Source: Sediminibacterium roseum
GTDB taxonomy: Bacteria; Bacteroidota; Bacteroidia; Chitinophagales; Chitinophagaceae
Direction: 5' to 3'
Length of the DNA stretch: 64,000 bases
Assembly: GCF_009939005.1 (NCBI RefSeq)
Contig: NZ_JAACJS010000015.1
Coordinates: 1,552,325 to 1,616,324 of the forward strand
In this document: piece by piece, positions 25,918 through 34,640 of the stretch
How positions within the stretch are numbered: the first letter of the stretch is position 1
Layout of the letters: each line of letters opens with the position of its first letter
Translations under genes and position numbers: made by a program
Notes under the pieces: model-generated
Seen by the model: the letters and a program-made list of their open reading frames with translations, nothing else
Databases searched by the model: none
What the model was told of the DNA's origin: nothing

Positions 25918-26700
25918 ATGGCGAAGAAAATACCGGGACCGGCGAAATGGGCACTGCCTTTTATCGTGGCCGCACTTTTTATCAACTGCAGCAAAAGCAG
26001 CGACAACGGCACTAATACCGGCACCGTAACAACGGGTACAGTAGACATCACATCTGTGGTCACGTCTAAATATTTAAGCGCCGTAACGGTTACTACCAGC
26101 GGATCCAACCTTGTTTTAAAAAGCGATGGAAGGCCCACCAACCACAAAACGCCTTACTGGGGCGTTGGCAATGCGTTGTATGAGCCGTTTCCTGCGGGGC
26201 ACCAGAGCAACCCCAATGGTACCATCTCTGTGCAGGCCTACACCATGACGATCCCTTCGAAGCCCGGTGCGGCCACTACGCACGAGGCAACGGAGCTCGG
26301 GCCGATCGGTATGGCGCTGAACGGTGTGGCGATATTCAACAACAACGAAATGGGCAATGTTGCACTCGACGCGGGCACGCTCACGTCTTTCGATGGAGCC
26401 GGTGCGCACCCGGCACAGAAGGGCGACTACCACTACCATGTTACCGGAACCTATACCACGCTTGACGATGCAAAACTCGTCGGCTTTTTGAGAGACGGTT
26501 TCCCGATATACGGCCGGAGAGACATGGACGGCAGCTACCCATCAAACCTGGATGCCTACAATGGGCACACAGCGGCAACAACAGAGTTCCCGTCTGGTAT
26601 CTATCACTATCATACGCGCAATGAGAATTACCTGAACACAGGATACTACATCCTGAAATCAGGAAGTTACTATGGCGTAAAAGGAACCTTTGTTTACTAG
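25918..26700 (+). CDS. YHYH-domain lipoprotein
   Basis: The 260-residue protein has a lipobox (FIVAALFINCSKSS) and a Thr/Gly-rich linker. The domain that follows contains two YHYH motifs (GDYHYHVTG and GIYHYHTRN) along with LGPIGMALNGVAIF and GFPIYGR, all typical of the YHYH family (PF14240). The molecular role of the family is not settled; the paired His motifs suggest metal binding. It is followed closely by a MORN-type lipoprotein and a SCO protein, which points to a cell-envelope copper or redox context. Confidence 0.85.
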   Translation: MAKKIPGPAKWALPFIVAALFINCSKSSDNGTNTGTVTTGTVDITSVVTSKYLSAVTVTTSGSNLVLKSDGRPTNHKTPYWGVGNALYEPFPAGHQSNPNGTISVQAYTMTIPSKPGAATTHEATELGPIGMALNGVAIFNNNEMGNVALDAGTLTSFDGAGAHPAQKGDYHYHVTGTYTTLDDAKLVGFLRDGFPIYGRRDMDGSYPSNLDAYNGHTAATTEFPSGIYHYHTRNENYLNTGYYILKSGSYYGVKGTFVY

Positions 26701-26703
26701 TAA

Positions 26704-27342
26704 ATGCGGCCTATGCCCAACAGCATTTTTATATTTTTTCTTGCGATGGCTTGCGTGACGACCACTATGTCTTCGTGCGTGTCAAAAGCTACGGAACAAA
26801 AGGCAGCTGTTACCGCAAAAGACCTTTCGGCAGACACCGGTATGATCCCGAAAGATACCGTGATGGCAAACGCGGTGCAGTTAACCAGGAACGGGCTGCT
26901 ATTGCACAACAATAAAAAATTCTCAGGTTATGTTGCAGGCCTTTACCATGGTGGCAAAATAAAACAGGTCAGCTCTGTTTACGAAGGAATGCTCCATGGC
27001 ATATCGCGCAGCTATTTTGAGAACGGCGCCCTGCATGAAGTAAGGCAGTACAAAGAAAACCAAAGCACCGGCAGGCACTATGGCTACTGGCCCAATGGAA
27101 ACATGCAGTTCGATTACCTCTATTTCAGGGATCAAAAGATAGGCGATATGAAACGCTGGTACGACAACGGTAAACCCTACCTTTTTCTTCATTACAAAGA
27201 CGATAAGGAAGAAGGGCTGCAACAGGGATGGCGCGACAACGGTAAATTATTCATCAACTATGTGGTCAAAGATGGGCACCGCTATGGTTTACAGGAGTCC
27301 ATGCTTTGTTACAAACTCAACGAAGGAAACATCATCAAATGA
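26704..27342 (+). CDS. MORN-repeat (YwqK-like) lipoprotein
   Basis: The protein has 212 residues if the ATG at 26704 is used; the ATG at 26713 is equally possible. A lipoprotein signal (VTTTMSSCVSK) is followed by repeats of the G-x-x-x-x-Y-x-x-G type, such as GMLHGISRSYFENGALHEVR, GYWPNGNMQFDYLY and GWRDNGKLFINYVV. These are the repeats of the group often labelled toxin-antitoxin system YwqK family antitoxin. No toxin is adjacent, so an antitoxin role is doubtful. It begins within 13 bases of the YHYH gene stop and overlaps the SCO gene by four bases. Confidence 0.75.
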   Translation: MRPMPNSIFIFFLAMACVTTTMSSCVSKATEQKAAVTAKDLSADTGMIPKDTVMANAVQLTRNGLLLHNNKKFSGYVAGLYHGGKIKQVSSVYEGMLHGISRSYFENGALHEVRQYKENQSTGRHYGYWPNGNMQFDYLYFRDQKIGDMKRWYDNGKPYLFLHYKDDKEEGLQQGWRDNGKLFINYVVKDGHRYGLQESMLCYKLNEGNIIK

Positions 27343-27968
27343 GAAAAGGCGTCTTTCTGTTTTTTTTCTTGTCGGCCTTTCTCGTTTCGTGTAAAGAAGG
27401 CCCGGAAAGAAGATTGCCCTATTACAACAATGCAAGCTTTACACCACAGTTTCTTGAAAAAGCGCCGGAAGACTTTCACAAGGTGCGGTCTTTTGCATTG
27501 ACAACGCATACGAACCAGGCATTTACAGAAAAAGACATGGATGGAAAGATCAGCGTGGTGAATTTCTTCTTCACATCGTGCCCGGGTATCTGCCCCAGAA
27601 TGGCGATCAATATGAAAGCATTGCAGGATAGTTTTTTAACCGATGACCGCATCCAGCTCCTTTCTCACTCGGTGATGCCGGAAACAGACGATGTGCCCAC
27701 GCTTCAAAAATATGCCGGTGCAAAAAAAGTTGACAGCAAAAGATGGCTGCTGCTCACGGGCAACAGGTCGGAGATCTACAACCTCGGCCGTAAATTCTAT
27801 TTTGTGGAAGAGGATCTTGGAGAGAAAAGGGACACGGCGACGTTCCTTCACACGGAAAATTTTGTGCTGGTTGATAAACAACGCCACATACGCGGTATCT
27901 ACAACGGGCTAAATGTTGCTTCGATCGGTGAACTGATCAGGGATATAAGGGAACTGGAGAAAGAGTAA
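27339..27968 (+). CDS. SCO1/SenC-family copper-binding lipoprotein
   Basis: The 209-residue protein starts at the ATG at 27339, which overlaps the upstream stop as ATGA. It has a lipobox (SAFLVSCKE; Cys18) and a thioredoxin fold with the copper motif CPGIC (Cys81, Cys85) and the distal ligand His171 in FLHTENFVLVD. SCO proteins deliver copper to the CuA site of cytochrome c oxidase or act as thiol reductants. No oxidase gene is adjacent, but the operon partner YHYH protein is His-rich. Confidence 0.9.
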   Translation: MRKGVFLFFFLSAFLVSCKEGPERRLPYYNNASFTPQFLEKAPEDFHKVRSFALTTHTNQAFTEKDMDGKISVVNFFFTSCPGICPRMAINMKALQDSFLTDDRIQLLSHSVMPETDDVPTLQKYAGAKKVDSKRWLLLTGNRSEIYNLGRKFYFVEEDLGEKRDTATFLHTENFVLVDKQRHIRGIYNGLNVASIGELIRDIRELEKE

Positions 27969-27986
27969 ACTTTCCCAGATCTATGC

Positions 27987-28400
27987 TCACAATATCAATA
28001 CGATCGTTCCTGCAATGATCAGCAGGGCGCCTGCAATGATTTTCAGCGTCAGCACTTCTTTCAGGAAAACAACGGAGAGTATGATCGTGAGCGCCACACT
28101 CAGTTTATCAACGGGCGCAACCTGCGATACTTTTCCCAACTGCATGGCCTTGAAATAAAAGATCCACGACAAGCCCGTGGCTATACCCGAAATAACGAGG
28201 AAAAACAGGTTGTGCCGCGATAAGGTGGCAAGCCCGCGTTGTTCGCTTCTTGCAAATACAATTCCCCAGGCGATCACCAGGATCACTGCCGTTCGGATGG
28301 CGGTTGCCAGGTTTGTGTTCACATGTTCGATACCAATTTTTGCAAATACGGCCGTAAGGGCGGCAAAGAGTGCTGAAAGAAGCGCGTAGGTCCACCACAT
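27987..28400 (-). CDS. Half-size EamA/DMT-family transporter
   Basis: The 137-residue protein has five hydrophobic helices and a single EamA repeat (TYALLSALFAALTAVFAKIG at the start, ILSVVFLKEVLTLKIIAGAL at the end). Most DMT exporters have two repeats (about 300 residues), so this would have to work as a dimer. The substrate is unknown. It converges with the SCO gene. Confidence 0.85.
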   Translation of the reverse strand: MWWTYALLSALFAALTAVFAKIGIEHVNTNLATAIRTAVILVIAWGIVFARSEQRGLATLSRHNLFFLVISGIATGLSWIFYFKAMQLGKVSQVAPVDKLSVALTIILSVVFLKEVLTLKIIAGALLIIAGTIVLIL

Positions 28401-28482
28401 GAGTCTGGAGTTTGTAAAGACTTATAAAAGTAATGCGTACAATACAAATTTGCAAGCCCTTCTTCAATCCAGGATCCATGGC

Positions 28483-28881
28483 TCACTGCTCATTGCTTAC
28501 TTTCTCTGCCTGTTCTTCTTTGATCGTGGCCTCGGCCCTCTCCTTTTTGATATCCATGCGGATCAATACATACAGGCTCATGTAAATGTTTGCGATCCAG
28601 ACGATGGAGAAACCGGCAACAAGATACCCGCGCCAATCGCTGTACAATAACTGGTAATGCGTAATGACCAGCATCAACGCGGTTACATAATGGCTGAAAC
28701 AGTACTCGCAGGTAAACAGGTAAAAGAATTTCCGTTGAAGAACCGTTTTACAGCTCTTTGATTTGTCCACGCAATATTCATGGATCTCCCTGAACACTTC
28801 CTCGTGGGTAAAGGTCCAGGCAATACAGGCCACGGGTATGGCCAGTACAAAAAGATAGATCAGTTGTAAAGTGATGGTCAC
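28483..28881 (-). CDS. Hypothetical three-helix membrane protein
   Basis: The protein is 132 residues with hydrophobic segments near 4-24, 57-75 and 85-106, and a charged Lys/Glu-rich cytoplasmic tail. The sequence LFTCEYCFSHYVTALML carries a Cys-x-x-Cys pair at a membrane edge, similar to the Cys pattern in DUF1360-type membrane proteins. No function is recognised. Confidence 0.6.
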   Translation of the reverse strand: MTITLQLIYLFVLAIPVACIAWTFTHEEVFREIHEYCVDKSKSCKTVLQRKFFYLFTCEYCFSHYVTALMLVITHYQLLYSDWRGYLVAGFSIVWIANIYMSLYVLIRMDIKKERAEATIKEEQAEKVSNEQ

Positions 28882-28991
28882 AGTAGTATTTGTATCAAAA
28901 ACTATAAAAAATCTATGCCATCAGGCTTAGCGGTTGTTAAAGATTTTTACGGTAAAGGGATTGTAAGTAATTTATAGCCCAATTGACCGGT

Positions 28992-29975
28992 ATGAAATAC
29001 AAGCTGATCTGTATCGTTTTGCTGTTGTGCTGCATAAAAATGCGTGCCCAATCGTATGCCGGGCTTACCGGGCAGCGGGATACATCGTATGGCAATTACA
29101 GTGCGTATGAGAGTACGAAGAAGACGCATCCTGATATCAAACTCATTACAGATTTTGTGATCCCTTCGGTAGCGGAAGAGAAGAACATTGTATACAAGCG
29201 TACTTCTGCAAACAGGCAGTTGTTGATGGATGCTTTTTATCCAAAGGAGAAAAGCAATCACAAACGCATCCCGCTCATCATGATCCATGGCGGCGGGTGG
29301 AGAACCGGCAACCGGACGCAACACTACCCCCTTGCGCAAAAACTGGCCGCGCTGGGTTATGTTGTCTTTACGCCCGAATACCGGCTTTCAACCGAGGCCC
29401 TTTTCCCCGCTGCGGTTTATGACCTGAAGGAGGCGATCCGGTTTATCAGGCGCAATGCATCAACCTACCATATAGACACCGCAAAGCTGGTGGCCATGGG
29501 CTTTTCGGCCGGTGGGGAACTCGCGGCATTCCTGGGTGTTACGGGCAATCTTCCTTTGTTTGAAGGAAACGATGGGGAGCGAAGCAGCGTGCCTACCCAT
29601 GTAAATGCCGTGGTTGATATGGATGGCATCCTGTCGTTTACCCATCCCGAATCGGGCGAGGGAGACGACAGCAAACGCACATCGGCCGCAACCTACTGGT
29701 TTGGCTACCCAAGAAAAGGAAATGAAAAGATCTGGGAAACCGGGTCATCGTTAACCTATGCCGGCAGCAGCACGCCGCCAACATTGTTCCTCAACAGTAG
29801 CGTAGACAGGATGCATGCCGGCCGCGAAGACTATATCAGAATACTAAACGGCTATAACACCTATACCGAAGTTCACACCTTCGAAGGCGCCCCGCACGGG
29901 TTTCCCTTGTTTGAGCCCTGGTTTGAACCAATGGTGAATTATATCGACGGGTTTTTGAAAAAGGTGTTCAGGTAA
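28992..29975 (+). CDS. Exported alpha/beta-hydrolase (carboxylesterase-like)
   Basis: The 327-residue protein begins at the ATG at 28992 with a signal peptide (LICIVLLLCCIKMRAQ). The oxyanion HGGGW motif and nucleophile elbow GFSAGG mark a hormone-sensitive-lipase-like esterase. The acid is probably Asp in FLNSSVDRMHAGRE and the base is the His in EGAPHGFPLF. A pectinesterase gene follows on the same strand, so it may be an accessory esterase for plant polysaccharides (acetyl or feruloyl groups), which is inference from context. Confidence 0.85.
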   Translation: MKYKLICIVLLLCCIKMRAQSYAGLTGQRDTSYGNYSAYESTKKTHPDIKLITDFVIPSVAEEKNIVYKRTSANRQLLMDAFYPKEKSNHKRIPLIMIHGGGWRTGNRTQHYPLAQKLAALGYVVFTPEYRLSTEALFPAAVYDLKEAIRFIRRNASTYHIDTAKLVAMGFSAGGELAAFLGVTGNLPLFEGNDGERSSVPTHVNAVVDMDGILSFTHPESGEGDDSKRTSAATYWFGYPRKGNEKIWETGSSLTYAGSSTPPTLFLNSSVDRMHAGREDYIRILNGYNTYTEVHTFEGAPHGFPLFEPWFEPMVNYIDGFLKKVFR

Positions 29976-30019
29976 GCGCATGCAGTTGCAGATCATTGTT
30001 CATTATCGATGGGTGTCTT

Positions 30020-31030
30020 ATGAAAAAAACCATATTCTTTTTTTTGTTTCTCCTTTGTTCGTTTGTGAGCGTTTGTGCCCAAACAGGTAATCCGCAGCAG
30101 TACAAATATGTATTTACAGTGGCAAAGGATGGGTCTGGCGATTACAGGTATATCCAGGATGCGATCGATGCGATGCGGGTGTTTCCTTTGGCGCCCATTA
30201 CTTTGTACATTAAGAATGGGGTATACAACGAAAAAATAGAGTTGCCGGAAAACAACACCGATGTTGTTTTTATTGGAGAGAGCGTAGAAAAAACGATCAT
30301 CAGCTTCAACGATTATTCTGGTAGGGGTAAGCTCACTACGTTCACTTCCTATACCGCAAAAATTTCAGGCAACCGATTTACCGCGCAGAATATTACGTTT
30401 GCGAATACGGCCGGCGCCGTAGGACAAGCGGTTGCTTTGTATGTAGATGCAGACAAGGCGGTGTTTGTGAACTGCCGTTTCCTGGGCAACCAGGATACCA
30501 TTTATACCGGCGGCGAATCATCACGCCAGTATTTTAAAAACTGCTACATTGAAGGAACAACGGATTTTATTTTTGGACCGGCCACCGCGTTGTTTGAAGC
30601 ATGTACCATCCGTTGCAAAACAAACTCCTACATTACCGCTGCAAGTACAACGCCGGGGAAAGCATTTGGTTATGTGTTCAAGGATTGCGAGATAAAAGTT
30701 GATTCGCAAGTAACCAAAATGATGCTCGGCCGGCCCTGGCGGGCGCATGCGAAAACGGTGTTCCTGAACTGCACCATGCCCGCACAAATAGCACCGCAGG
30801 GATGGGACAACTGGGGCAATCCCGACAATGAGAAAACGGTATTCTACGCAGAATACAAAAACACCGGCCCGGGCGCCAACACATCCCAACGTGCAAAATG
30901 GATCAAACAGCTCAGCGATGATGAAGCAGTGAAATACACCAAGGAAAACATTTTTGGCGCACCACGCCTGGATGCCAGCGATTGGGCGAAAGAAATAAAG
31001 GATCGGAAGTTTGAATGGCCGGCGAAATAA
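30020..31030 (+). CDS. Pectinesterase (carbohydrate esterase family 8)
   Basis: The 336-residue protein begins at the ATG at 30020 with a signal peptide (FFFLFLLCSFVSVCAQ). It is a right-handed parallel beta-helix with family motifs: GNQDTIY (QDT at 158-160), the catalytic TDFIFGPA (DFIFG at 182-186) and LGRPWR. It removes methyl esters from pectin galacturonate, making it accessible to lyases. Together with the preceding esterase it suggests plant-cell-wall breakdown, though no pectate lyase or polygalacturonase is in this window. Confidence 0.92.
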   Translation: MKKTIFFFLFLLCSFVSVCAQTGNPQQYKYVFTVAKDGSGDYRYIQDAIDAMRVFPLAPITLYIKNGVYNEKIELPENNTDVVFIGESVEKTIISFNDYSGRGKLTTFTSYTAKISGNRFTAQNITFANTAGAVGQAVALYVDADKAVFVNCRFLGNQDTIYTGGESSRQYFKNCYIEGTTDFIFGPATALFEACTIRCKTNSYITAASTTPGKAFGYVFKDCEIKVDSQVTKMMLGRPWRAHAKTVFLNCTMPAQIAPQGWDNWGNPDNEKTVFYAEYKNTGPGANTSQRAKWIKQLSDDEAVKYTKENIFGAPRLDASDWAKEIKDRKFEWPAK

Positions 31031-31108
31031 ACCCGTATTCCGGGAATTTTACGTTCCGGGCAACCCTTCCATCCAAAACTGCATTTAACCTACAAACACC
31101 GGCACCGG

Positions 31109-31660
31109 ATGGAACTACTGCAACTCATCAGGGAATGTAAAGAAGGGCGGATAACGGCACAGAAATACCTGTACGACCGTTTCGCAACGCAATTCTTCCT
31201 TGTATGCAGGCGGTACCTGAGAACGGATGCGGAAGCAGAGGAAATACTGCAGAATGGTTTTGTGAAGGTCTTTGATCACCTTTCCCGGTTCAGCTATGTT
31301 TCAGATGCGGGTTTTGTGGCCTGGATGAAGAAGATCATGGTAAACGAATGCCTGCAGGAACTGCGCAGAAAAAACAGCTTCCTGCTCGTTGCCGAAGACC
31401 TCGCAGCCGAAGTAAATGTTGAGGACGATGTGTACGCAAAATTATCTGCCAACGAAATTTACCGGCTCATTACCCAACTCCCCATCGGTTACAGAACGGT
31501 TTTTAACCTGTACGTGATCGAAGGGTTCAGTCACGCAGAAATAGCAACACAACTCGGCATCTCGGAAGGAACAAGCAAGAGTCAGTTGAACAAAGCGAAA
31601 AAAACATTACAGCACGCTGTTACGCAAAACAACCTGTATGCAGAACGACAAGCAAAATAA
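31109..31660 (+). CDS. ECF-type RNA polymerase sigma factor
   Basis: The 183-residue protein has region 2 around YLRTDAEAEEILQNGFVKVF and region 4 around LPIGYRTVFNLYVIEGFSHA then EIATQLGISEGTSKSQLN. It should direct polymerase to its own operon and to stress or envelope genes. The next gene overlaps its end by 23 bases and encodes a single-span membrane protein in the position of an anti-sigma factor. Confidence 0.92.
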   Translation: MELLQLIRECKEGRITAQKYLYDRFATQFFLVCRRYLRTDAEAEEILQNGFVKVFDHLSRFSYVSDAGFVAWMKKIMVNECLQELRRKNSFLLVAEDLAAEVNVEDDVYAKLSANEIYRLITQLPIGYRTVFNLYVIEGFSHAEIATQLGISEGTSKSQLNKAKKTLQHAVTQNNLYAERQAK

Positions 31661-32387
31661 CCAGGTCCGGTCAGCCATAGAAGAGCTGGATCAACTGCCC
31701 GATGGGTTCAACTTCAACAGCAGGCATACCTGGGCGAAGATTGAAGAGAAACTTCCGGGTAAACAACAAAGAACAACTGCATGGTATTACGCAGCCGCTG
31801 CAATTGCATTGCTGGCGGGCATTTCCTCTTTCTTCTATTTCAAAACATCGCCCGGAAACAATAATGCATCGACGGGGTTTGCCGTTACCGTAAAACCAGT
31901 ATTTTCTACGTTGCCAAAAGAAAATAAAAACAGTACGGCGGGCCATGTATCCGTTTCAGCTGCACGCAGCCCGATAAAAGCAAACATCACAAAGAACAAA
32001 ACGGCCGTATCATCACCTGTACTAAAAGAAGAAGAAAATACCGACCCTAAGGAAACACTGGTAACATCAGCTGCAGAAACACTGCCGGCAACCGTTGCGG
32101 TAACCGAACCCATCACCAGCAAAGAAGAGAAAAAGAAGCCGGTTGTAAGCGCCGTCAAAAAACCTGTTGTAAAAAGATACCGGGTTATCCATATCAATGA
32201 GCTTGACGCAATGCCCGTTGCGCCTGCATCGGGCAATCTCACAAAATCTGAGTTCAGGAAAATGATGAACCAGCAAATTGAGGAAAAAGAATTGTCGCAA
32301 CCCACTGAAAACAATACCCGGTCGCTGTTTTTCTTCAAGACCCGGCCTTCCAACACTTCCACCAACACCATTGTAGAAAACAACTGA
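31638..32387 (+). CDS. Single-span membrane protein, probable anti-sigma factor partner
   Basis: The 249-residue protein has an N-terminal cytoplasmic segment of about 45 residues with a helical EELDQLPDGFNFNSRHTWAK piece and one membrane helix (about 50-68, WYYAAAAIALLAGISSFFYF). A long Lys/Thr/Pro/Ala-rich extracytoplasmic region follows. No classical zinc anti-sigma or FecR domain is recognised. Its tight overlap with the sigma gene and this topology make it the likely anti-sigma factor. The downstream gene (5-base gap) is an outer-membrane beta-barrel. Confidence 0.6.
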   Translation: MQNDKQNNQVRSAIEELDQLPDGFNFNSRHTWAKIEEKLPGKQQRTTAWYYAAAAIALLAGISSFFYFKTSPGNNNASTGFAVTVKPVFSTLPKENKNSTAGHVSVSAARSPIKANITKNKTAVSSPVLKEEENTDPKETLVTSAAETLPATVAVTEPITSKEEKKKPVVSAVKKPVVKRYRVIHINELDAMPVAPASGNLTKSEFRKMMNQQIEEKELSQPTENNTRSLFFFKTRPSNTSTNTIVENN

Positions 32388-32392
32388 ACGCT

Positions 32393-33538
32393 ATGAAAAA
32401 AATGATCTTATTTTTCCTGCTGCTTGCAGGAACGGGAAATGTTTTGCATGCCCAGCTCGATCTGCCGGACCCTACGGATATCACCTTTAATACGCCGAAG
32501 ACAAGCAGGAGTAATATCACATTCACCTTCTTCCTTTCGTCGCATACAAGAATATTGCTTGACCTGGCCTTTATTTCACAGGTTGAGCGGTTACCCGATC
32601 TTGATTCGATGCTACAGGTTGCCGTAAAAATGCTCGAACCGTTGCAGGATTCCCTACGTTCCGACGGCGTGGTACGGCGGGTTGATGTTGTGCTGCGGAA
32701 CGAGCTGCCCAAGATCAGGATCATCACGCACCCGGAACTTTCAAACACCTACACCATCAAAGACAACGAACTGATGGAACTGAAAGTAAACCAGGACACC
32801 GTTCGCCTCATTGGCTACGCGCAGAGCATGCTGCAATATGGAAGGAAAGAAGATGGCGTGTTCACGCGGACACCGCTGGGTGCGGCCTTCGCCGTATCGA
32901 TCATTACAGACAATGTTGGGGATATCGCGAAAATAGAACCCGGGCAACTCAAAAAATGCCTCGACGTGCTTCGCCCGAAAGTACAGAAATATACAAAGGG
33001 TAACAGTTACAATGTGAATGCGCTCAATTACCGCGCGAGCTTTAACATGAACATGGGCGGCCAGATGGTTTCACCAACCAATATGTCGGTGCTGTATTCA
33101 GGTGAACCGCAAACAACCATTTCTGTTGCCCCTACGTTTGGTTTTGCCCGCGGCTCCTTTACAACGGGACTGCAGGCCAGCTTCAATTACAATTTCTCAC
33201 GCGGCTACTACAACAGGACAAGCCTGCGGCTTGTAACAGAGGCCGAATTCAATTTTCCGAGGGATCCCGTTACCAACAAGGTAAAAGTAGAAGTAAACCG
33301 CTTTATCGGTTTGCACCTGCGGCAATACAACAAGCCATTGTCCGACAAACTTGAGCTGGCCGCCAACCTGAGCCTTAGTTACCTGCTCACCAAAAACAGT
33401 TCGCTGTATGAGAAGAATACATTCCGCCTCGGGCTTCCCGTTCTCGCCAGCAAACGCATTTCTATTGAACCGGCACTGTTGTTCAATGATTTTTTTAAGA
33501 ATACTTCGCTTTCCCTGAGAATTCTTTTTAACTTTTAG
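32393..33538 (+). CDS. Hypothetical outer-membrane beta-barrel protein
   Basis: The protein is 381 residues, with a signal peptide (LFFLLLAGTGNVLHAQ), a mixed N-terminal domain of about 190 residues, then alternating strands that end in an aromatic residue (LSLRILFNF). This is consistent with an outer-membrane barrel. It is the third gene of the sigma operon. The N-terminal domain matches no family that I recognise. Confidence 0.65.
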   Translation: MKKMILFFLLLAGTGNVLHAQLDLPDPTDITFNTPKTSRSNITFTFFLSSHTRILLDLAFISQVERLPDLDSMLQVAVKMLEPLQDSLRSDGVVRRVDVVLRNELPKIRIITHPELSNTYTIKDNELMELKVNQDTVRLIGYAQSMLQYGRKEDGVFTRTPLGAAFAVSIITDNVGDIAKIEPGQLKKCLDVLRPKVQKYTKGNSYNVNALNYRASFNMNMGGQMVSPTNMSVLYSGEPQTTISVAPTFGFARGSFTTGLQASFNYNFSRGYYNRTSLRLVTEAEFNFPRDPVTNKVKVEVNRFIGLHLRQYNKPLSDKLELAANLSLSYLLTKNSSLYEKNTFRLGLPVLASKRISIEPALLFNDFFKNTSLSLRILFNF

Positions 33539-33626
33539 CTGTCATTGGAGGCAACGGTGTAATTATAAATGCGGTTGCCTGCAATGCGACGGCACAATTT
33601 TTTCAATCTTCAGACAAACAATCACA

Positions 33627-34640
33627 GTGACAACCGATTTCAACAACAAGGTTCGGCAGATATTATTGCTGATGCTCGTGCTCGCATTGATGATCTTACT
33701 GGTGCTGGAACTGTACCATTTCTTTCCGGGGTTCCTGGGCGCAATCACCTTATACATCTTGGGCCGCGACAAATACAATCACCTTGTTACGAAAAAAAAA
33801 TGGAAACCGGGTTGGACGGCATTGTTGTTCATGACGATCTTTTTGGTATGCATAGGAATACCGATTTACCTGGCCATCGATATTTTGTCATCGCGCGTAA
33901 CCTCTCTCATCAACAACCAGGACCAGGTGATGACGAGCCTCAAATCCATCTCCAACCAGATTCACCGCTGGACGGGCCAGGAACTGCTTACGGATGCAAA
34001 CATCCAGAACATACAGAAAAAAGCAACGGCGCTCATTCCATCTTTTCTCAACAGCACGTTGATGATCATTACCAATATCGCGATGCTGCTGTTTGTTGCC
34101 TATTTCATGTTCACCAGTTCTGCGCAGATGGAAAAAACCATCCAGCGATTTATACCGCTGCAAAGCAAGAACATCAACCTGCTTGCCGAGGAAACAAAGA
34201 ATATGGTTCGTGCCAATGCGATCGGTATTCCCTTGATATCGCTGATACAGGGGCTGGTTGCCTTGCTGGGCTACTGGATCTTTGGTGTAAACGACTATGT
34301 GCTTTGGGGGTTTATGACCGGCATCTTCGCGTTTTTTCCTGTTGTGGGAACGATGATGATCTGGGTGCCGCTCGTGATTTATGTTTACTCCACGGGCAAT
34401 AATTTCAACGGAACAGGTTTGATGCTGTACAGCCTCATTGTTACGGGCAATGTCGATTACCTCGCGCGCATCAGTTTACTGAAAAAGATAGGCGATGTGC
34501 ACCCCATCACCACTGTACTGGGTGTGATCGTGGGGTTGCAGCTGTTTGGTTTCTGGGGATTTATTTTCGGCCCTTTATTGATCAGCTATTCTTTGCTGCT
34601 GTTAAAGATCTACACCAGCGAGTTCGGGTCGATGAAATGA
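33627..34640 (+). CDS. AI-2E-family transporter (TqsA/PerM-like)
   Basis: The 337-residue protein starts at a GTG. It has about eight membrane helices and the family hallmarks near the C-terminus (TTVLGVIVGLQLFGFWGFIF then GPLL). Members export autoinducer-2 or act as sodium/solute antiporters, and the substrate is unclear here. The stop is immediately followed, with no gap, by the stop of the convergent beta-propeller gene. Confidence 0.9.
   Translation: MTTDFNNKVRQILLLMLVLALMILLVLELYHFFPGFLGAITLYILGRDKYNHLVTKKKWKPGWTALLFMTIFLVCIGIPIYLAIDILSSRVTSLINNQDQVMTSLKSISNQIHRWTGQELLTDANIQNIQKKATALIPSFLNSTLMIITNIAMLLFVAYFMFTSSAQMEKTIQRFIPLQSKNINLLAEETKNMVRANAIGIPLISLIQGLVALLGYWIFGVNDYVLWGFMTGIFAFFPVVGTMMIWVPLVIYVYSTGNNFNGTGLMLYSLIVTGNVDYLARISLLKKIGDVHPITTVLGVIVGLQLFGFWGFIFGPLLISYSLLLLKIYTSEFGSMK

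Noticed and set aside
26704..27342. True antitoxin of a toxin-antitoxin pair
   Set aside because: The MORN-type repeats are often given that label, but no toxin gene is adjacent and the protein is a lipoprotein in an operon with SCO.
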